Below are positions 12,601-21,178 of a DNA stretch of 64,000 nt, in pieces (positions within the stretch are counted from its first letter, which is position 1; each line of letters begins with the position of its first letter). Source of the stretch: Thermasporomyces sp036564245. Lineage in GTDB: Bacteria; Actinomycetota; Actinomycetes; Propionibacteriales; Actinopolymorphaceae. The translations under genes and the position numbers were made by a program. A model generated the notes under the pieces. That model was given only the letters and a program-made list of their open reading frames with translations. It was not told where the DNA came from and made no database searches. The DNA is taken from the NCBI GenBank assembly GCA_036564245.1, contig DATCKU010000011.1, positions 1-64,000 of the forward strand, given 5' to 3'.

Positions 12601-13037
12601 CCGCGACAGTGCATGAAGAACACGAGGTCGAACAGGTGCCCGTCGAGGCACGGGCCATCGCGCGGTATGTCCGCATGACACCGACCAAGGTCCGCCGGGT
12701 CGTCAACCTCATCCGGGGCCTGCCGGTCGGTCAGGCGGTCGACATCCTGCGCTTCTCACCGCTTGCCGCGAGCGTGCCGGTGCGGAAGGTGCTGGAGAGT
12801 GCCGTCGCCAACGCCGAGAACAACCTCGAGCTCAACCGCGACACGTTGCGCGTCGTTCGCGCGTACGTGGACGAAGGTCCGACCGCCAAGAGGTGGCGGG
12901 CTCGCGCGCAGGGCCGGCCAGGGCCGCGGTTGCTGCGGACCAGCCACATCACGGTGGTCGTCGCGCCCGATGAAGACGTACGCGACAAGCAGGGCCAGAA
13001 GAACCAGAAGGGCCGTAGGAAGAGGAGGGCCCGCTAG
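12597..13037 (+). CDS. rplV: 50S ribosomal protein L22 (unusual tunnel loop)
   Basis: Tunnel-wall protein, 146 aa, GTG start inside the rpsS stop. The body is typical (YVRMTPTKVRRVVNLIRG, TSHITVVVAPDE). At the tip of the long beta-hairpin, where most bacteria have RAKGRADRILK or RAQGRAYRIRK, this protein has RAQGRPGPRLL: two prolines and a glycine replace mostly charged residues. The C-terminus has a short basic tail. It overlaps rpsC by one base (TAGTG). Confidence 0.96.
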   Translation: MTATVHEEHEVEQVPVEARAIARYVRMTPTKVRRVVNLIRGLPVGQAVDILRFSPLAASVPVRKVLESAVANAENNLELNRDTLRVVRAYVDEGPTAKRWRARAQGRPGPRLLRTSHITVVVAPDEDVRDKQGQKNQKGRRKRRAR

Positions 13038-13894
13038 TGGGACAGAAGGTCAACCCGCACGGGTACCGCCTCGGGATCACGACCGATCACAAGAGCCGGT
13101 GGTACGCCGACAAGCTGTACAAGGACTACGTCGCCGAGGACGTCGCAATCCGGCGGTTGCTCACCAAGGGCATGGATCGTGCCGGGATCTCCAAGGTGGA
13201 GATCGAGCGCACCCGGGAGCGGGTCCGCGTCGACATCTACACCGCGCGGCCCGGCATCGTGATCGGACGGCGTGGCGTCGAGGCCGACCGGATCCGCGGT
13301 GAGCTCGAGAAGCTCACCGGCAAGCAGGTGCAGATGAACGTCCTCGAGGTGAAGAACCCCGAGCTGGACGCACAGCTGGTCGCGCAGGGCGTGGCCGAGC
13401 AGCTGGCCAGCCGTGTGGCCTTCCGCCGGGCGATGCGCAAGGCGCTCCAGAGCGCCCAGAAGGCTGGGGCACAGGGCATCAAGGTCCAGTGCTCGGGCCG
13501 GCTCGGCGGCGCGGAGATGTCCCGCTCGGAGTTCTACCGCGACGGGCGCGTCCCGCTGCACACCTTGCGCGCCGACATCGACTACGGCTTCTACGAGGCG
13601 CGTACGCCGTTCGGTCGGATCGGTGTGAAGGTGTGGATCTACAAGGGCGACGTTCCGGTGTCGCGTGCCGAGCGAGAGGCCCAGCGAGCCGCGGCAGCTC
13701 GCCGTCCGGGCGGTGACCGCCCACCGCGGGGTGGTCGGCGCAGTGAGCGGCGGGAGCGGCGTGGCGCATCCAGCGCCGGCGGCGGTCAGCCGGAGCCCGC
13801 GGCGAGCGGCGCTCGTGGTGCTGGAGGGTCCGCCTCCCAGTCCGACGCGACCAACGCGCCGGCGCAGCCGGCACAGTCGGGACAGGAGAACTGA
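13037..13894 (+). CDS. rpsC: 30S ribosomal protein S3
   Basis: mRNA-entry-side protein of the small subunit, 285 aa. KH domain with GRRGVEADRIRGEL near residues 75-90 and the S3 C-terminal domain (SGRLGGAEMSRSEFYRDG). From about residue 212 a tail rich in Arg, Gly, Ala and Ser follows; such tails are common in actinobacterial S3. GTG start, one-base overlap with rplV. Confidence 0.96.
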   Translation: MGQKVNPHGYRLGITTDHKSRWYADKLYKDYVAEDVAIRRLLTKGMDRAGISKVEIERTRERVRVDIYTARPGIVIGRRGVEADRIRGELEKLTGKQVQMNVLEVKNPELDAQLVAQGVAEQLASRVAFRRAMRKALQSAQKAGAQGIKVQCSGRLGGAEMSRSEFYRDGRVPLHTLRADIDYGFYEARTPFGRIGVKVWIYKGDVPVSRAEREAQRAAAARRPGGDRPPRGGRRSERRERRGASSAGGGQPEPAASGARGAGGSASQSDATNAPAQPAQSGQEN

Positions 13895-13896
13895 TC

Positions 13897-14316
13897 ATGC
13901 TGATCCCGCGGAAGATCGTTCACCGCAAGCAGCACAAGCCCAAGCGCGGTGGGATGGCCAAGGGTGGCCTGTCGCTCGCCTTTGGCGAGTACGGCATCCA
14001 GGCGCTCGAGGGCCACTACCTCACCAACCGGCAGATCGAGGCTGCCCGAATCGCCATGACCCGGCACATCAAGCGTGGCGGGAAGGTCTGGATCAACGTC
14101 TTCCCTGACCGTCCGCTGACCAAGAAGCCGGCCGAGACCCGGATGGGTTCCGGTAAGGGCTCGCCGGAGTGGTGGGTGGCCAACGTGAAGGCCGGCCGGG
14201 TGATCTTCGAGCTCTCGGGTGTCGCCGAGCCGGTGGCTCGCGAAGCTCTGCGTCGTGCGATCCACAAGCTTCCGATGAAGTGTCGTGTCATCGCGCGCGA
14301 AGGGGGTGAGGGCTGA
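13897..14316 (+). CDS. rplP: 50S ribosomal protein L16
   Basis: A-site/P-site tRNA-contacting protein, 139 aa, the standard length. It begins MLIPRKIVHRKQHKPK, and the conserved ETRMGSGKGSPEWWVANV segment is complete. GGAGAA precedes the ATG; rpmC starts on its stop (TGATG). Confidence 0.97.
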   Translation: MLIPRKIVHRKQHKPKRGGMAKGGLSLAFGEYGIQALEGHYLTNRQIEAARIAMTRHIKRGGKVWINVFPDRPLTKKPAETRMGSGKGSPEWWVANVKAGRVIFELSGVAEPVAREALRRAIHKLPMKCRVIAREGGEG

Positions 14317-14618
14317 TGCCGATGACGTCGAAGGCTCACGAGCTGCGCAACCTCACCAACGCCGAGCTTGCCGAGAAGCTGCGGGAGGCCAAGGAGGAGC
14401 TGTTCAACCTGCGCTTCCAGGCGGCGACCGGTCAGCTCGAAAGCCACGGCCGGCTGCGGACCGTGCGGCGCGACATCGCCCGGATCTACACCGTGATGCG
14501 GGAGCGGGAGCTCGGCATCACGCCGGTGGAGCCCGAACTCACCGGCGAAGCGGACGAGAACGGCAAGGCTGACCAGACCGCCGAATCCGCATCGCAGACG
14601 AAGGGCGATTCGGCATGA
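14316..14618 (+). CDS. rpmC: 50S ribosomal protein L29 with acidic tail
   Basis: Tunnel-exit protein, 100 aa against 65-80 usually. The first 70 residues are a normal L29 (AHELRNLTNAELAEKLREAKEELFNLRFQ...). The last ~30 residues are rich in Glu, Asp, Ala, Ser and Thr and have no known role. Its start overlaps rplP and its stop overlaps rpsQ (ATGA). Confidence 0.95.
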   Translation: MPMTSKAHELRNLTNAELAEKLREAKEELFNLRFQAATGQLESHGRLRTVRRDIARIYTVMRERELGITPVEPELTGEADENGKADQTAESASQTKGDSA

Positions 14619-14971
14619 GCGAAGCAACGAGCGAGAAGGTGGAGTCTGTGGCGACAGCGACGTCGGACACCGCGCAGCAGGGTGCTGCGCAGGCCGCGAA
14701 GACACCCCGAGGCCAGAAGCCTCGTGGCCGCCGCAAGACCCGTGAGGGTGTCGTGATCAGCGACAAGATGGACAAGACCGTGGTCGTCCAGGTCGAGGAT
14801 CGCGTGAAGCATCCCCTCTATGGCAAGGTCATCCGGCGCACCAGCAAGCTGAAGGCGCACGACGAGCAGAACCAGTGCAGCGTCGGGGACCGGGTCTTCC
14901 TGATGGAGACCAGGCCGCTGTCGCGCACGAAGCGGTGGCGCGTCGTCGAGATCCTGGAAAAGGCGAAGTAG
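14615..14971 (+). CDS. rpsQ: 30S ribosomal protein S17 with N-terminal extension
   Basis: Early small-subunit assembly protein, 118 aa against about 85-95. The first ~35 residues (Ala/Ser/Thr/Gln-rich, then RGQKPRGRRK) precede the core REGVVISDKMDKTVVVQVEDR. ATGA overlap with rpmC supports this start. A 58-bp gap with a GAAGGAG ribosome binding site leads to rplN. Confidence 0.94.
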   Translation: MSEATSEKVESVATATSDTAQQGAAQAAKTPRGQKPRGRRKTREGVVISDKMDKTVVVQVEDRVKHPLYGKVIRRTSKLKAHDEQNQCSVGDRVFLMETRPLSRTKRWRVVEILEKAK

Positions 14972-15029
14972 CCCGAGTAGGTGCCAGCAGGGGGACGACC
15001 CCCGAACCTTCGCAGAAGGAGTAGAGACC

Positions 15030-15398
15030 GTGATCCAGCAGGAGTCGCGACTCAAGGTCGCCGACAACACCGGTGCCAAGGAGATCCTGTGCATCCGCGT
15101 GCTGGGCGGCTCCGGTCGCCGCTACGCAGGCATCGGCGACGTCATCGTCGCGACGGTCAAGGACGCCATCCCGGGCGGAAACGTCAAGAAGGGCGAGAAG
15201 GTCCGGGCGGTTGTCGTACGAACAGCAAAGGAACAGCGGCGACCAGACGGTTCGTACATCAAGTTCGATGAGAACGCCGCGGTCCTGCTGCGTGACAAGG
15301 GCGAGCCGCGCGGCACCCGCATCTTCGGCCCGGTCGGCCGTGAGCTGCGTGAGAAGCGCTACATGCGGATCATCTCGCTCGCTCCGGAGGTGCTGTGA
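15030..15398 (+). CDS. rplN: 50S ribosomal protein L14
   Basis: Inter-subunit bridge protein, 122 aa, standard length, GTG start. It begins MIQQESRLKVADNTGAKEIL and shows the conserved GRRYAGIGDVIVATVKDAIPGG segment. First gene of what is classically the spc operon, here continuous with S10. rplX starts 2 nt after the stop. Confidence 0.97.
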   Translation: MIQQESRLKVADNTGAKEILCIRVLGGSGRRYAGIGDVIVATVKDAIPGGNVKKGEKVRAVVVRTAKEQRRPDGSYIKFDENAAVLLRDKGEPRGTRIFGPVGRELREKRYMRIISLAPEVL

Positions 15399-15399
15399 G

Positions 15400-15807
15400 A
15401 TGCCGAGAACTGCAACCAAGAGCAACCGTGTGCCGCGCAAGAAGCTGCACGTGAAGAAGGGCGACCTCGTGCGGGTGATGCGCGGCCGGGACCGTGGCGT
15501 GGAAGGCCGGATCATCGAGGTCGACACCAAGCGAGGCCGGGTCTACGTCGAGGGTGCCAACCGGGTGAAGCGGCACACGAAGGTGGTCCAGCCGCAGGGC
15601 CGGCAGAGCAAGTCCGGCGGCATCGTCACCCAGGAGGCGCCGATCGACGCGTCCAACGTGGCCCTGCTGGTCGAGGTCGACGGCAAGAAGGTGCCGACTC
15701 GTGTCGGGTACGAACGCCGCGAGGTCGAGAAGCGCCGTGCCGACGGCTCGACGTACATCGGTTACCGCAGCGTGAGGATCGCCCGGAAGACCGGCGAGGA
15801 GATCTGA
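15400..15807 (+). CDS. rplX: 50S ribosomal protein L24
   Basis: Assembly-initiating large-subunit protein, 135 aa against about 105. The start is the ATG at 15400 (MPRTATKSNRV), one base past the rplN stop. The same frame stays open upstream inside rplN but that part is not L24. The KOW motif KKGDLVRVMRGRDRGVEGRI is clear. A slightly long N-terminus and a longer C-terminal part (VGYERREVEKRR...) are present. It overlaps rplE by one base. Confidence 0.95.
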   Translation: MPRTATKSNRVPRKKLHVKKGDLVRVMRGRDRGVEGRIIEVDTKRGRVYVEGANRVKRHTKVVQPQGRQSKSGGIVTQEAPIDASNVALLVEVDGKKVPTRVGYERREVEKRRADGSTYIGYRSVRIARKTGEEI

Positions 15808-16481
15808 TGGCAACCGCGACAGAACAGCGCAGCTCCGGTGGCAAGAAGGCGGCCACCAAGAAGTCGGCTGCCAAGAAGGCGGCGAGCGCCGAGCAGCAGG
15901 GCGCGCCGCAGAACGGCGCCGCACCGCCGCCGCGCCTTCGGGAGCGCTACCGCAACGAGATCGTGGCCGAGCTGCAGCGTCAGTTCGGTTACCGCAACCC
16001 GATGCAGGTGCCGACGGTCGAGAAGGTCGTCGTCAACATGGGCGTCGGGGACGCGGCTCGCGACTCCAAGCTCATCGAAGGTGCGGTGCGTGACCTGTCG
16101 TTGATCACCGGCCAGAAGCCGATGGTCAACCGGGCGCGGAAGTCCATCGCGCAGTTCAAGCTGCGTGCCGGCATGCCGATCGGTGCGCACGTGACGTTGC
16201 GCGGTGCGCGGATGTGGGAGTTCCTCGACCGGCTGCTCTCGCTTGCGCTGCCTCGGATCCGCGACTTCCGTGGCCTGTCGCCGAAGCAGTTCGACGGGCG
16301 CGGCAACTACACGTTCGGTCTCACCGAGCAGGTGATGTTCCACGAGGTGAACCCGGACGAGATCGACCGGACTCGCGGCATGGACATCACGATCGTGACG
16401 ACCGCATCGAACGACGAGGAAGGCCGGGCGCTGCTGACTCTGCTCGGCTTCCCGTTCGCGTCGGGCACACCGGCGAGGTAG
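15807..16481 (+). CDS. rplE: 50S ribosomal protein L5 with Lys/Ala N-terminal extension
   Basis: 5S-rRNA-binding protein, 224 aa against about 187. The first ~40 residues contain KK-AA-TKKS-AAKKAAS blocks like those in the L4 tail. The standard core starts at LRERYRNEIVAELQRQF, with NMGVGDAARDSK and GLTEQVMFHEV-type motifs. One-base overlap with rplX supports the start. Confidence 0.95.
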   Translation: MATATEQRSSGGKKAATKKSAAKKAASAEQQGAPQNGAAPPPRLRERYRNEIVAELQRQFGYRNPMQVPTVEKVVVNMGVGDAARDSKLIEGAVRDLSLITGQKPMVNRARKSIAQFKLRAGMPIGAHVTLRGARMWEFLDRLLSLALPRIRDFRGLSPKQFDGRGNYTFGLTEQVMFHEVNPDEIDRTRGMDITIVTTASNDEEGRALLTLLGFPFASGTPAR

Positions 16482-16512
16482 CCCGTACGCATGGACCGAG
16501 GGAGAAAGTGAC

Positions 16513-16698
16513 GTGGCTAAGACCGCCCTGATCGTCAAGGCGAAGGCGAAGCCGAAGTTCGCCGTGCGGGCCTACACCCGCTGCCAGCGGTGCGGCCGGC
16601 CGAAGGCGGTTTACCGCAAGTTCGGGCTGTGCCGCATCTGCCTGCGGGAGATGGCGCATCGCGGCGAGCTTCCCGGTGTCACCAAGAGCAGCTGGTGA
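16513..16698 (+). CDS. rpsZ: 30S ribosomal protein S14, zinc-binding type
   Basis: Small-subunit head protein, 61 aa, the short zinc form. GTG start after a GGAGAAAG ribosome binding site. Two CxxC pairs (CQRC and CRIC) form the zinc ribbon, and the typical ending GELPGVTKSSW is present. A zinc-free long paralog may exist elsewhere in the genome but is not in this window. Confidence 0.97.
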   Translation: MAKTALIVKAKAKPKFAVRAYTRCQRCGRPKAVYRKFGLCRICLREMAHRGELPGVTKSSW

Positions 16699-16801
16699 GC
16701 CGCGAGACGAGCCTTCCGCCTACCACCACGAGACCAACCGACACCCGACGCGCCGCAGGTCCGGAAGGAACGGAAACCACGGCGAGAAAGGGCCAGAACC
16801 G

Positions 16802-17209
16802 ATGACCATGACCGACCCGATCGCAGACATGCTGACCCGTCTGCGTAACGCCAACCAGGCATACCACGACGAGACGTCGATGCCGTACAGCAAGATGAAG
16901 GCTGGCATCGCGCAGATCCTCGAGCAGGAGGGTTACATAGCCGGCTGGAAGGTCGTGGAACCCGAGCCGGGCAAGGTGGGCAAGACGTTGGTCATCCAAC
17001 TGCGTTACGGCCCGAACCGTGAGCGGTCGATCGCCGGTATCCGGCGGATCTCGAAGCCCGGCTTGCGGGTCTACGCCAAGGCAACCGGGCTGCCCAAGGT
17101 GCTCGGCGGTCTCGGCATCGCGATCATCTCGACCTCGCAGGGACTCCTGACCGACCGCCAGGCCTACCAGCGGCGGATCGGCGGTGAGGTCCTCGCGTAC
17201 GTGTGGTAG
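16802..17209 (+). CDS. rpsH: 30S ribosomal protein S8
   Basis: Central-domain binding protein, 135 aa. The start chosen is the ATG at 16802 (MTMTDPIADMLTRLRNANQ) behind GAGAAAGGG; the open frame upstream back to 16676 has no S8 sequence. The C-terminal GLPKVLGGLGIAIISTSQGLLTDRQA core is complete. Confidence 0.96.
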   Translation: MTMTDPIADMLTRLRNANQAYHDETSMPYSKMKAGIAQILEQEGYIAGWKVVEPEPGKVGKTLVIQLRYGPNRERSIAGIRRISKPGLRVYAKATGLPKVLGGLGIAIISTSQGLLTDRQAYQRRIGGEVLAYVW

Positions 17210-17253
17210 TCGCCGACACCCGGATGGATGAGGGCTAAAGGAGAACGAACCCC

Positions 17254-17793
17254 ATGTCTCGCATCGGCAAGCTCCCGATCCCGGTGCCCGCGGGCGTCGA
17301 TGTCACGATCGACGACCGTACGGTCACTGTGAAGGGGCCCAAGGGCACGCTCTCGCACACCGTCGCACGGCCGATCACCATCGAACGCGACGGCGACACG
17401 CTGCGCGTCAAGCGTCCGAACGACGAGCGCAGGAGCAAGGAGCTGCACGGGCTCACTCGTACGCTTGTGAACAACATGATCATCGGGGTGACGCAAGGGT
17501 ACGAACGTAAGCTCGAAATCCACGGTGTCGGGTACCGTGTGGTCGCCAAAGGGCCGCAGCAGGTCGAGTTCAAGCTCGGCTACAGCCACCCGATCGTGGT
17601 CAACGCTCCCGACGGAGTGACGTTCGCGGTCGAGTCGCCGACCAAGTTCTCGGTCATCGGGATCGACAAGCAGCGAGTCGGCGAGACCGCCGCGAACATC
17701 CGCAAGCTGCAAAAGCCCGAGCCCTACAAGGGAAAGGGCATCCGCTACGAGGGCGAGCAGGTCCGCCGCAAGGTTGGAAAGGCTGGTAAGTGA
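17254..17793 (+). CDS. rplF: 50S ribosomal protein L6
   Basis: Two-domain large-subunit protein near the factor-binding site, 179 aa. It begins MSRIGKLPIPVPAGVDV and ends with the conserved GKGIRYEGEQVRRKVGKAGK-type tail. AAAGGAG (about 17239) precedes the ATG. Its stop overlaps the GTG start of rplR. Confidence 0.97.
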   Translation: MSRIGKLPIPVPAGVDVTIDDRTVTVKGPKGTLSHTVARPITIERDGDTLRVKRPNDERRSKELHGLTRTLVNNMIIGVTQGYERKLEIHGVGYRVVAKGPQQVEFKLGYSHPIVVNAPDGVTFAVESPTKFSVIGIDKQRVGETAANIRKLQKPEPYKGKGIRYEGEQVRRKVGKAGK

Positions 17794-18179
17794 CGATGGC
17801 CAGCAGTCTCAAGGTGCGCAAGGCCACGAGCCGCAAGGTCAAGTCGCGGCTGCGTCGGCACCTACGCGTACGCAAGAAGATCTTCGGGACGCCGGAGCGA
17901 CCTCGCCTCGTGGTCACCCGCTCGTCCCGGCATATCCTTGCTCAGGTGGTCGACGACACCAAGGGCCACACGCTGGTCTCGGCGTCGACCATGGAGCAGG
18001 ACCTGCGCAACTACGACGGGAACAAGACAGAACGCGCCCGGCAGGTCGGTCAGCGACTGGCAGAGCGTGCCAAGGGAGCCGGCGTGTCGAAGGTGGTCTT
18101 CGACCGTGCCGGCTACAAGTACCACGGACGGGTCGCGGCCCTGGCCGACGCAGCTCGCGAGGGCGGGCTCGAGTTCTGA
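17790..18179 (+). CDS. rplR: 50S ribosomal protein L18
   Basis: 5S-rRNA-binding protein, 129 aa. The GTG at 17790 overlaps the rplF stop by 4 nt and has GAAAGG 7 nt upstream. The ATG at 17796 (MASSLKV) is an alternative two codons later. Core features: RLRRHLRVRKKIFGTPERPRL and the GGLEF ending. A 168-bp gap with two hairpins follows before rpsE. Confidence 0.95.
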   Translation: MTMASSLKVRKATSRKVKSRLRRHLRVRKKIFGTPERPRLVVTRSSRHILAQVVDDTKGHTLVSASTMEQDLRNYDGNKTERARQVGQRLAERAKGAGVSKVVFDRAGYKYHGRVAALADAAREGGLEF

Positions 18180-18247
18180 AGCCGCGAGTCCTCCGTTGCC
18201 GTCTGACCGGACACCGCACACGACAACCGAAGACTGAGTGAAGATCT

Positions 18248-18313
18248 GCGGAGGCTCGGGCCTCCGCGATCCCCCCGACAAGCTTGAACGACCGCGGGGC
18301 CGCTGGGCCCCGC
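18248..18313 (+). promoter_or_regulatory. Two hairpins upstream of rpsE
   Basis: Stem-loop 1 at 18248-18267 has a 7-bp stem (GCGGAGG/CCTCCGC). Stem-loop 2 at 18294-18313 has an 8-bp stem (GCGGGGCC/GGCCCCGC) with a GCTG loop. They lie in the only sizeable gap inside the spc operon and may attenuate or stabilise the rplR-rpsE junction. The rpsE ribosome binding site (AGGAAAGG, 18329-18336) follows. Confidence 0.55.
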
Positions 18314-18347
18314 ACCGTAGAGCCCAGAGGAAAGGTTTCGACACAGC

Positions 18348-18950
18348 ATGGCTGGACCCCGAGAGCGCCGCGGAAGCGGCTCTGGCGAGCGCCGGGACCG
18401 CCGGGACGACCGTCGGGGCGGATCCGCCGCGGACAAGACGACCTACATCGAGCGGGTCGTGTCCATCAACCGTGTGGCGAAGGTCGTCAAGGGCGGCCGC
18501 CGCTTCAGCTTCACCGCGCTGGTCGTGGTGGGTGACGGTAATGGCACGGTCGGCGTCGGCTACGGCAAGGCGAAGGAAGTGCCCGCCGCCATCGCCAAGG
18601 GTGTCGAGGAGGCGAAGAAGCACTTCTTCAAGGTCCCGCGGATCCAGGGGACGATTCCGCACCCGGTCCAAGGTGAGAAGGCGGCCGGCATTGTCCTGCT
18701 GCGCCCTGCCTCGCCCGGTACCGGTGTCATCGCCGGTGGTCCGGTGCGCGCCGTGCTGGAGTGTGCGGGCATCCACGACGTGCTGTCGAAGTCCCTGGGC
18801 TCGTCCAACGCGATCAACATCGTCCACGCGACCGTCCACGCGCTGCAGCAGCTGGAGTCGCCTGAGCGCGTCGCTGCCCGCCGTGGCCTGCCGGTCGAGG
18901 ACGTCGCACCGGCGCGATTGCTGCGTGCCAGGGCGGAGGTGAGTGCGTGA
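18348..18950 (+). CDS. rpsE: 30S ribosomal protein S5
   Basis: Decoding-fidelity protein, 200 aa. About 30 Arg/Gly/Asp-rich N-terminal residues precede the double-stranded-RNA-binding-like domain (VSINRVAKVVKGGRRFSFTAL) and the GVGYGKAKEVP motif. The C-terminal domain is complete. Strong AGGAAAGG ribosome binding site. The stop overlaps the rpmD start. Confidence 0.96.
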   Translation: MAGPRERRGSGSGERRDRRDDRRGGSAADKTTYIERVVSINRVAKVVKGGRRFSFTALVVVGDGNGTVGVGYGKAKEVPAAIAKGVEEAKKHFFKVPRIQGTIPHPVQGEKAAGIVLLRPASPGTGVIAGGPVRAVLECAGIHDVLSKSLGSSNAINIVHATVHALQQLESPERVAARRGLPVEDVAPARLLRARAEVSA

Positions 18951-19132
18951 TGGCGCAGGTACGGATCCGACAGGTACGGTCGAAGATCGGTCGCAAGCAG
19001 GACCAGCGCGACACGTTGCGGTCGCTGGGGCTTCGGCGCATCGGAGACGTCGTGGTTCGCGACGACCGGCCCGAAGTCCGCGGCATGATCGCGAAGGTGT
19101 CTCACCTGGTCGTGGTCGAGGAGGTCGATTGA
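18947..19132 (+). CDS. rpmD: 50S ribosomal protein L30
   Basis: Small large-subunit protein, 61 aa (58-60 is usual). The GTG at 18947 or the ATG at 18950 can start it; both overlap the rpsE stop. The sequence ARVRIRQVRSKIGRKQDQ-like start and LGLRRIGDVVVRDDRPEVRGMI core identify it. Confidence 0.94.
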   Translation: MMAQVRIRQVRSKIGRKQDQRDTLRSLGLRRIGDVVVRDDRPEVRGMIAKVSHLVVVEEVD

Positions 19133-19134
19133 CA

Positions 19135-19653
19135 GTGGCTGCCCGCAAGACAGCGGCCGCCGAGAAGGCGGCCTCGAGCGAGGAGTCGGCGCCTGGCGCG
19201 GGCAAGAGCCGGCTGCTTCGTCTGCATCACCTGCGTCCAGCCCCCGGTGCGAAGCGACCGAAGATCCGGGTCGGCCGTGGCGAAAGCGGCAAGCGCGGCA
19301 AGACGGCCGGTAGGGGTACGAAGGGCAGCAAGGCACGCGACCGTATCCCCAGCTTCCTGGAAGGTGGCGCGCTTCCGGCTCACATGCGGTTCCCGAAGAT
19401 GCGGGGGGCGAAGAGCCGCCACCGGGTGGAGTATCAGGTCGTCAACCTCGAGCGGCTGGCCGAGTTCTACCCAGACGGTGGTGTGGTGACCCCGGAGGAC
19501 CTGGCGGCGAAGGGCCTCGTCCGGAAGAGTCGTCCGGTCAAGATTCTCGGTACCGGGAAGGCCACCGCCGCCTGGCAGGTCAGCGCGGACGCCTTCTCCG
19601 CCAGCGCGGCCGAGAAGATCCGAGCGGCCGGGGGATCGGTGACCGAGCGGTAG
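19135..19653 (+). CDS. rplO: 50S ribosomal protein L15
   Basis: Late-assembly large-subunit protein, 172 aa. The GTG at 19135 lies 9 nt after AGGAGG (19120-19125) inside rpmD; the frame continues upstream but without L15 sequence. The first ~25 residues are Ala/Lys/Glu-rich, then the core LLRLHHLRPAPGAKRPKIRVGRGESGKRGK-type start follows. Last gene of the S10-spc message; a hairpin follows. Confidence 0.93.
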   Translation: MAARKTAAAEKAASSEESAPGAGKSRLLRLHHLRPAPGAKRPKIRVGRGESGKRGKTAGRGTKGSKARDRIPSFLEGGALPAHMRFPKMRGAKSRHRVEYQVVNLERLAEFYPDGGVVTPEDLAAKGLVRKSRPVKILGTGKATAAWQVSADAFSASAAEKIRAAGGSVTER

Positions 19654-19667
19654 GTCGGCGACGTGCG

Positions 19668-19700
19668 GGACGTGGGACGCGGTACGCAGCGTCCACGTCC
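19668..19700 (+). terminator. Hairpin between rplO and secY
   Basis: GGACGTGGGACGC (19668-19680) pairs with GCGTCCACGTCC (19689-19700) with one bulged G and an 8-nt loop. It lies 15 nt past the rplO stop and probably ends or weakens the S10-spc transcript before secY. Confidence 0.65.
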
Positions 19701-19805
19701 ACGTCAGGTCACGAAGCCGTTCCGTGCGACGGGGGTCCGGGTCGGCAATACTTCGTGGATCGCATGTCTCGCGCCCCGCTCAGCCTGGGATCGCCCACTG
19801 GACGG

Positions 19806-19811
19806 TAGAGT
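19806..19811 (+). promoter_or_regulatory. Possible -10 box for secY-adk
   Basis: TAGAGT (19806-19811) in the 229-bp rplO-secY gap resembles a -10 element. No good -35 is visible at 16-18 bp. Together with the preceding hairpin it suggests separate transcription of secY. Confidence 0.35.
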
Positions 19812-19882
19812 CCGTAGCGACCCGGAGCGCCAGGCTCGGGACCCGACCAAGCCGCCGGTGAGGCGGTACGCAGGAGGACTGG

Positions 19883-21178
19883 GTGCTCACCGCGTTCGTC
19901 AACGCCTTCAAGACGCCGGACCTGCGCAAGAAGCTGCTCTTCACGCTCTTCATCATCGCGCTGTACCGGGTGGGTTCGGTGCTGCCCACTCCCGGTGTCG
20001 ACGCTCAGGCGGTTCGCACCTGCCTTGGTCAGGTCCAGACCGGCAACAGCATCTACGGCATGCTCAACCTCTTCTCCGGTGGAGCGCTGTTGCAGCTGTC
20101 GGTCTTCGCGCTCACGGTCATGCCGTACATCACGGCGAGCATCATCATCCAGCTCCTCACCGTGGTCATTCCGCGCTTGGAAGCGCTGAAGAAGGAAGGC
20201 CAGGCAGGCACTCAGAAGATCACCCAGTACACCCGTTACCTCACTGTCGGGCTGGCGGTCCTGCAGTCGACCACGATCATCGCCTTGGCGCGGACGCCGG
20301 GCCAGATGTTCCAGGGCTGCCAGGAGGACCTGATCCCGAACGACAGCGTGCTGATGCTGGCCACGATGGTGATCACGATGACCGCCGGCACCGGCGTCAT
20401 CATGTGGTTCGGCGAGCTGATCACCGACCGTGGTGTCGGCAACGGCATGTCAATCCTGATCTTCGTGTCGATCGCCGCGGCGTTCCCGAGCTCGCTGTGG
20501 GCGATCCGGCAGCAGCAGGGTTGGGGCATCTTCCTCGTGGTGATGGCGATCGGTCTCGTCATCATGGCGGCCGTGATCTACGTCGAGCAGGCCCAGCGTC
20601 GGATCCCGGTGCAGTACACCAAGCGGATGATCGGGCGGCGCGCCTACGGCGGCAGCTCGACGTACATCCCGCTCAAGGTCAACCAGGCCGGCGTCATCCC
20701 GGTGATCTTCGCGTCCAGCCTGATGTACCTTCCGGTGCTCGCGGCACAGTTCAATCCCCAGGCCAGCTGGGCCGGCTGGATCAACGCCAACATCGCCCAG
20801 GGCGGACACCCGGTCTACATGATCGCGTTCTTCCTGCTGATCATCGGGTTCACGTACTTCTACGTCGGCATCACCTTCAACCCGAAGGAGGTCGCCGACA
20901 ACATGAGAAAACACGGCGGATTCATCCCGGGTATCCGGGCCGGTAGGCCGACCGAGGAGTACCTCCACTACGTCCTCTCGCGGATCACCGCACCCGGCTC
21001 GCTGTATCTCGGTGTGATCTCGCTGATCCCGCTGATCGCATTCGTTCTCATCGGCGCGAACCAGAATTTCCCGTTCGGCGGTACGTCCATCCTCATCGTG
21101 GTCGGCGTGGGTCTCGACACGGTCAAGCAGATCGAGTCCCAGCTGCAGCAACGGCACTACGAAGGGTTCTTGCGCTGA
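19883..21178 (+). CDS. secY: Protein translocase subunit SecY
   Basis: Channel subunit of the Sec translocon in the cytoplasmic membrane, 431 aa with ten hydrophobic segments. GTG start with AGGAGG five to six bases upstream. It shows the plug/TM2 region, the PYITASIIIQLL motif and C-terminal conserved loops (VGLDTVKQIESQL). Its stop overlaps adk (TGATG). Confidence 0.97.
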   Translation: MLTAFVNAFKTPDLRKKLLFTLFIIALYRVGSVLPTPGVDAQAVRTCLGQVQTGNSIYGMLNLFSGGALLQLSVFALTVMPYITASIIIQLLTVVIPRLEALKKEGQAGTQKITQYTRYLTVGLAVLQSTTIIALARTPGQMFQGCQEDLIPNDSVLMLATMVITMTAGTGVIMWFGELITDRGVGNGMSILIFVSIAAAFPSSLWAIRQQQGWGIFLVVMAIGLVIMAAVIYVEQAQRRIPVQYTKRMIGRRAYGGSSTYIPLKVNQAGVIPVIFASSLMYLPVLAAQFNPQASWAGWINANIAQGGHPVYMIAFFLLIIGFTYFYVGITFNPKEVADNMRKHGGFIPGIRAGRPTEEYLHYVLSRITAPGSLYLGVISLIPLIAFVLIGANQNFPFGGTSILIVVGVGLDTVKQIESQLQQRHYEGFLR

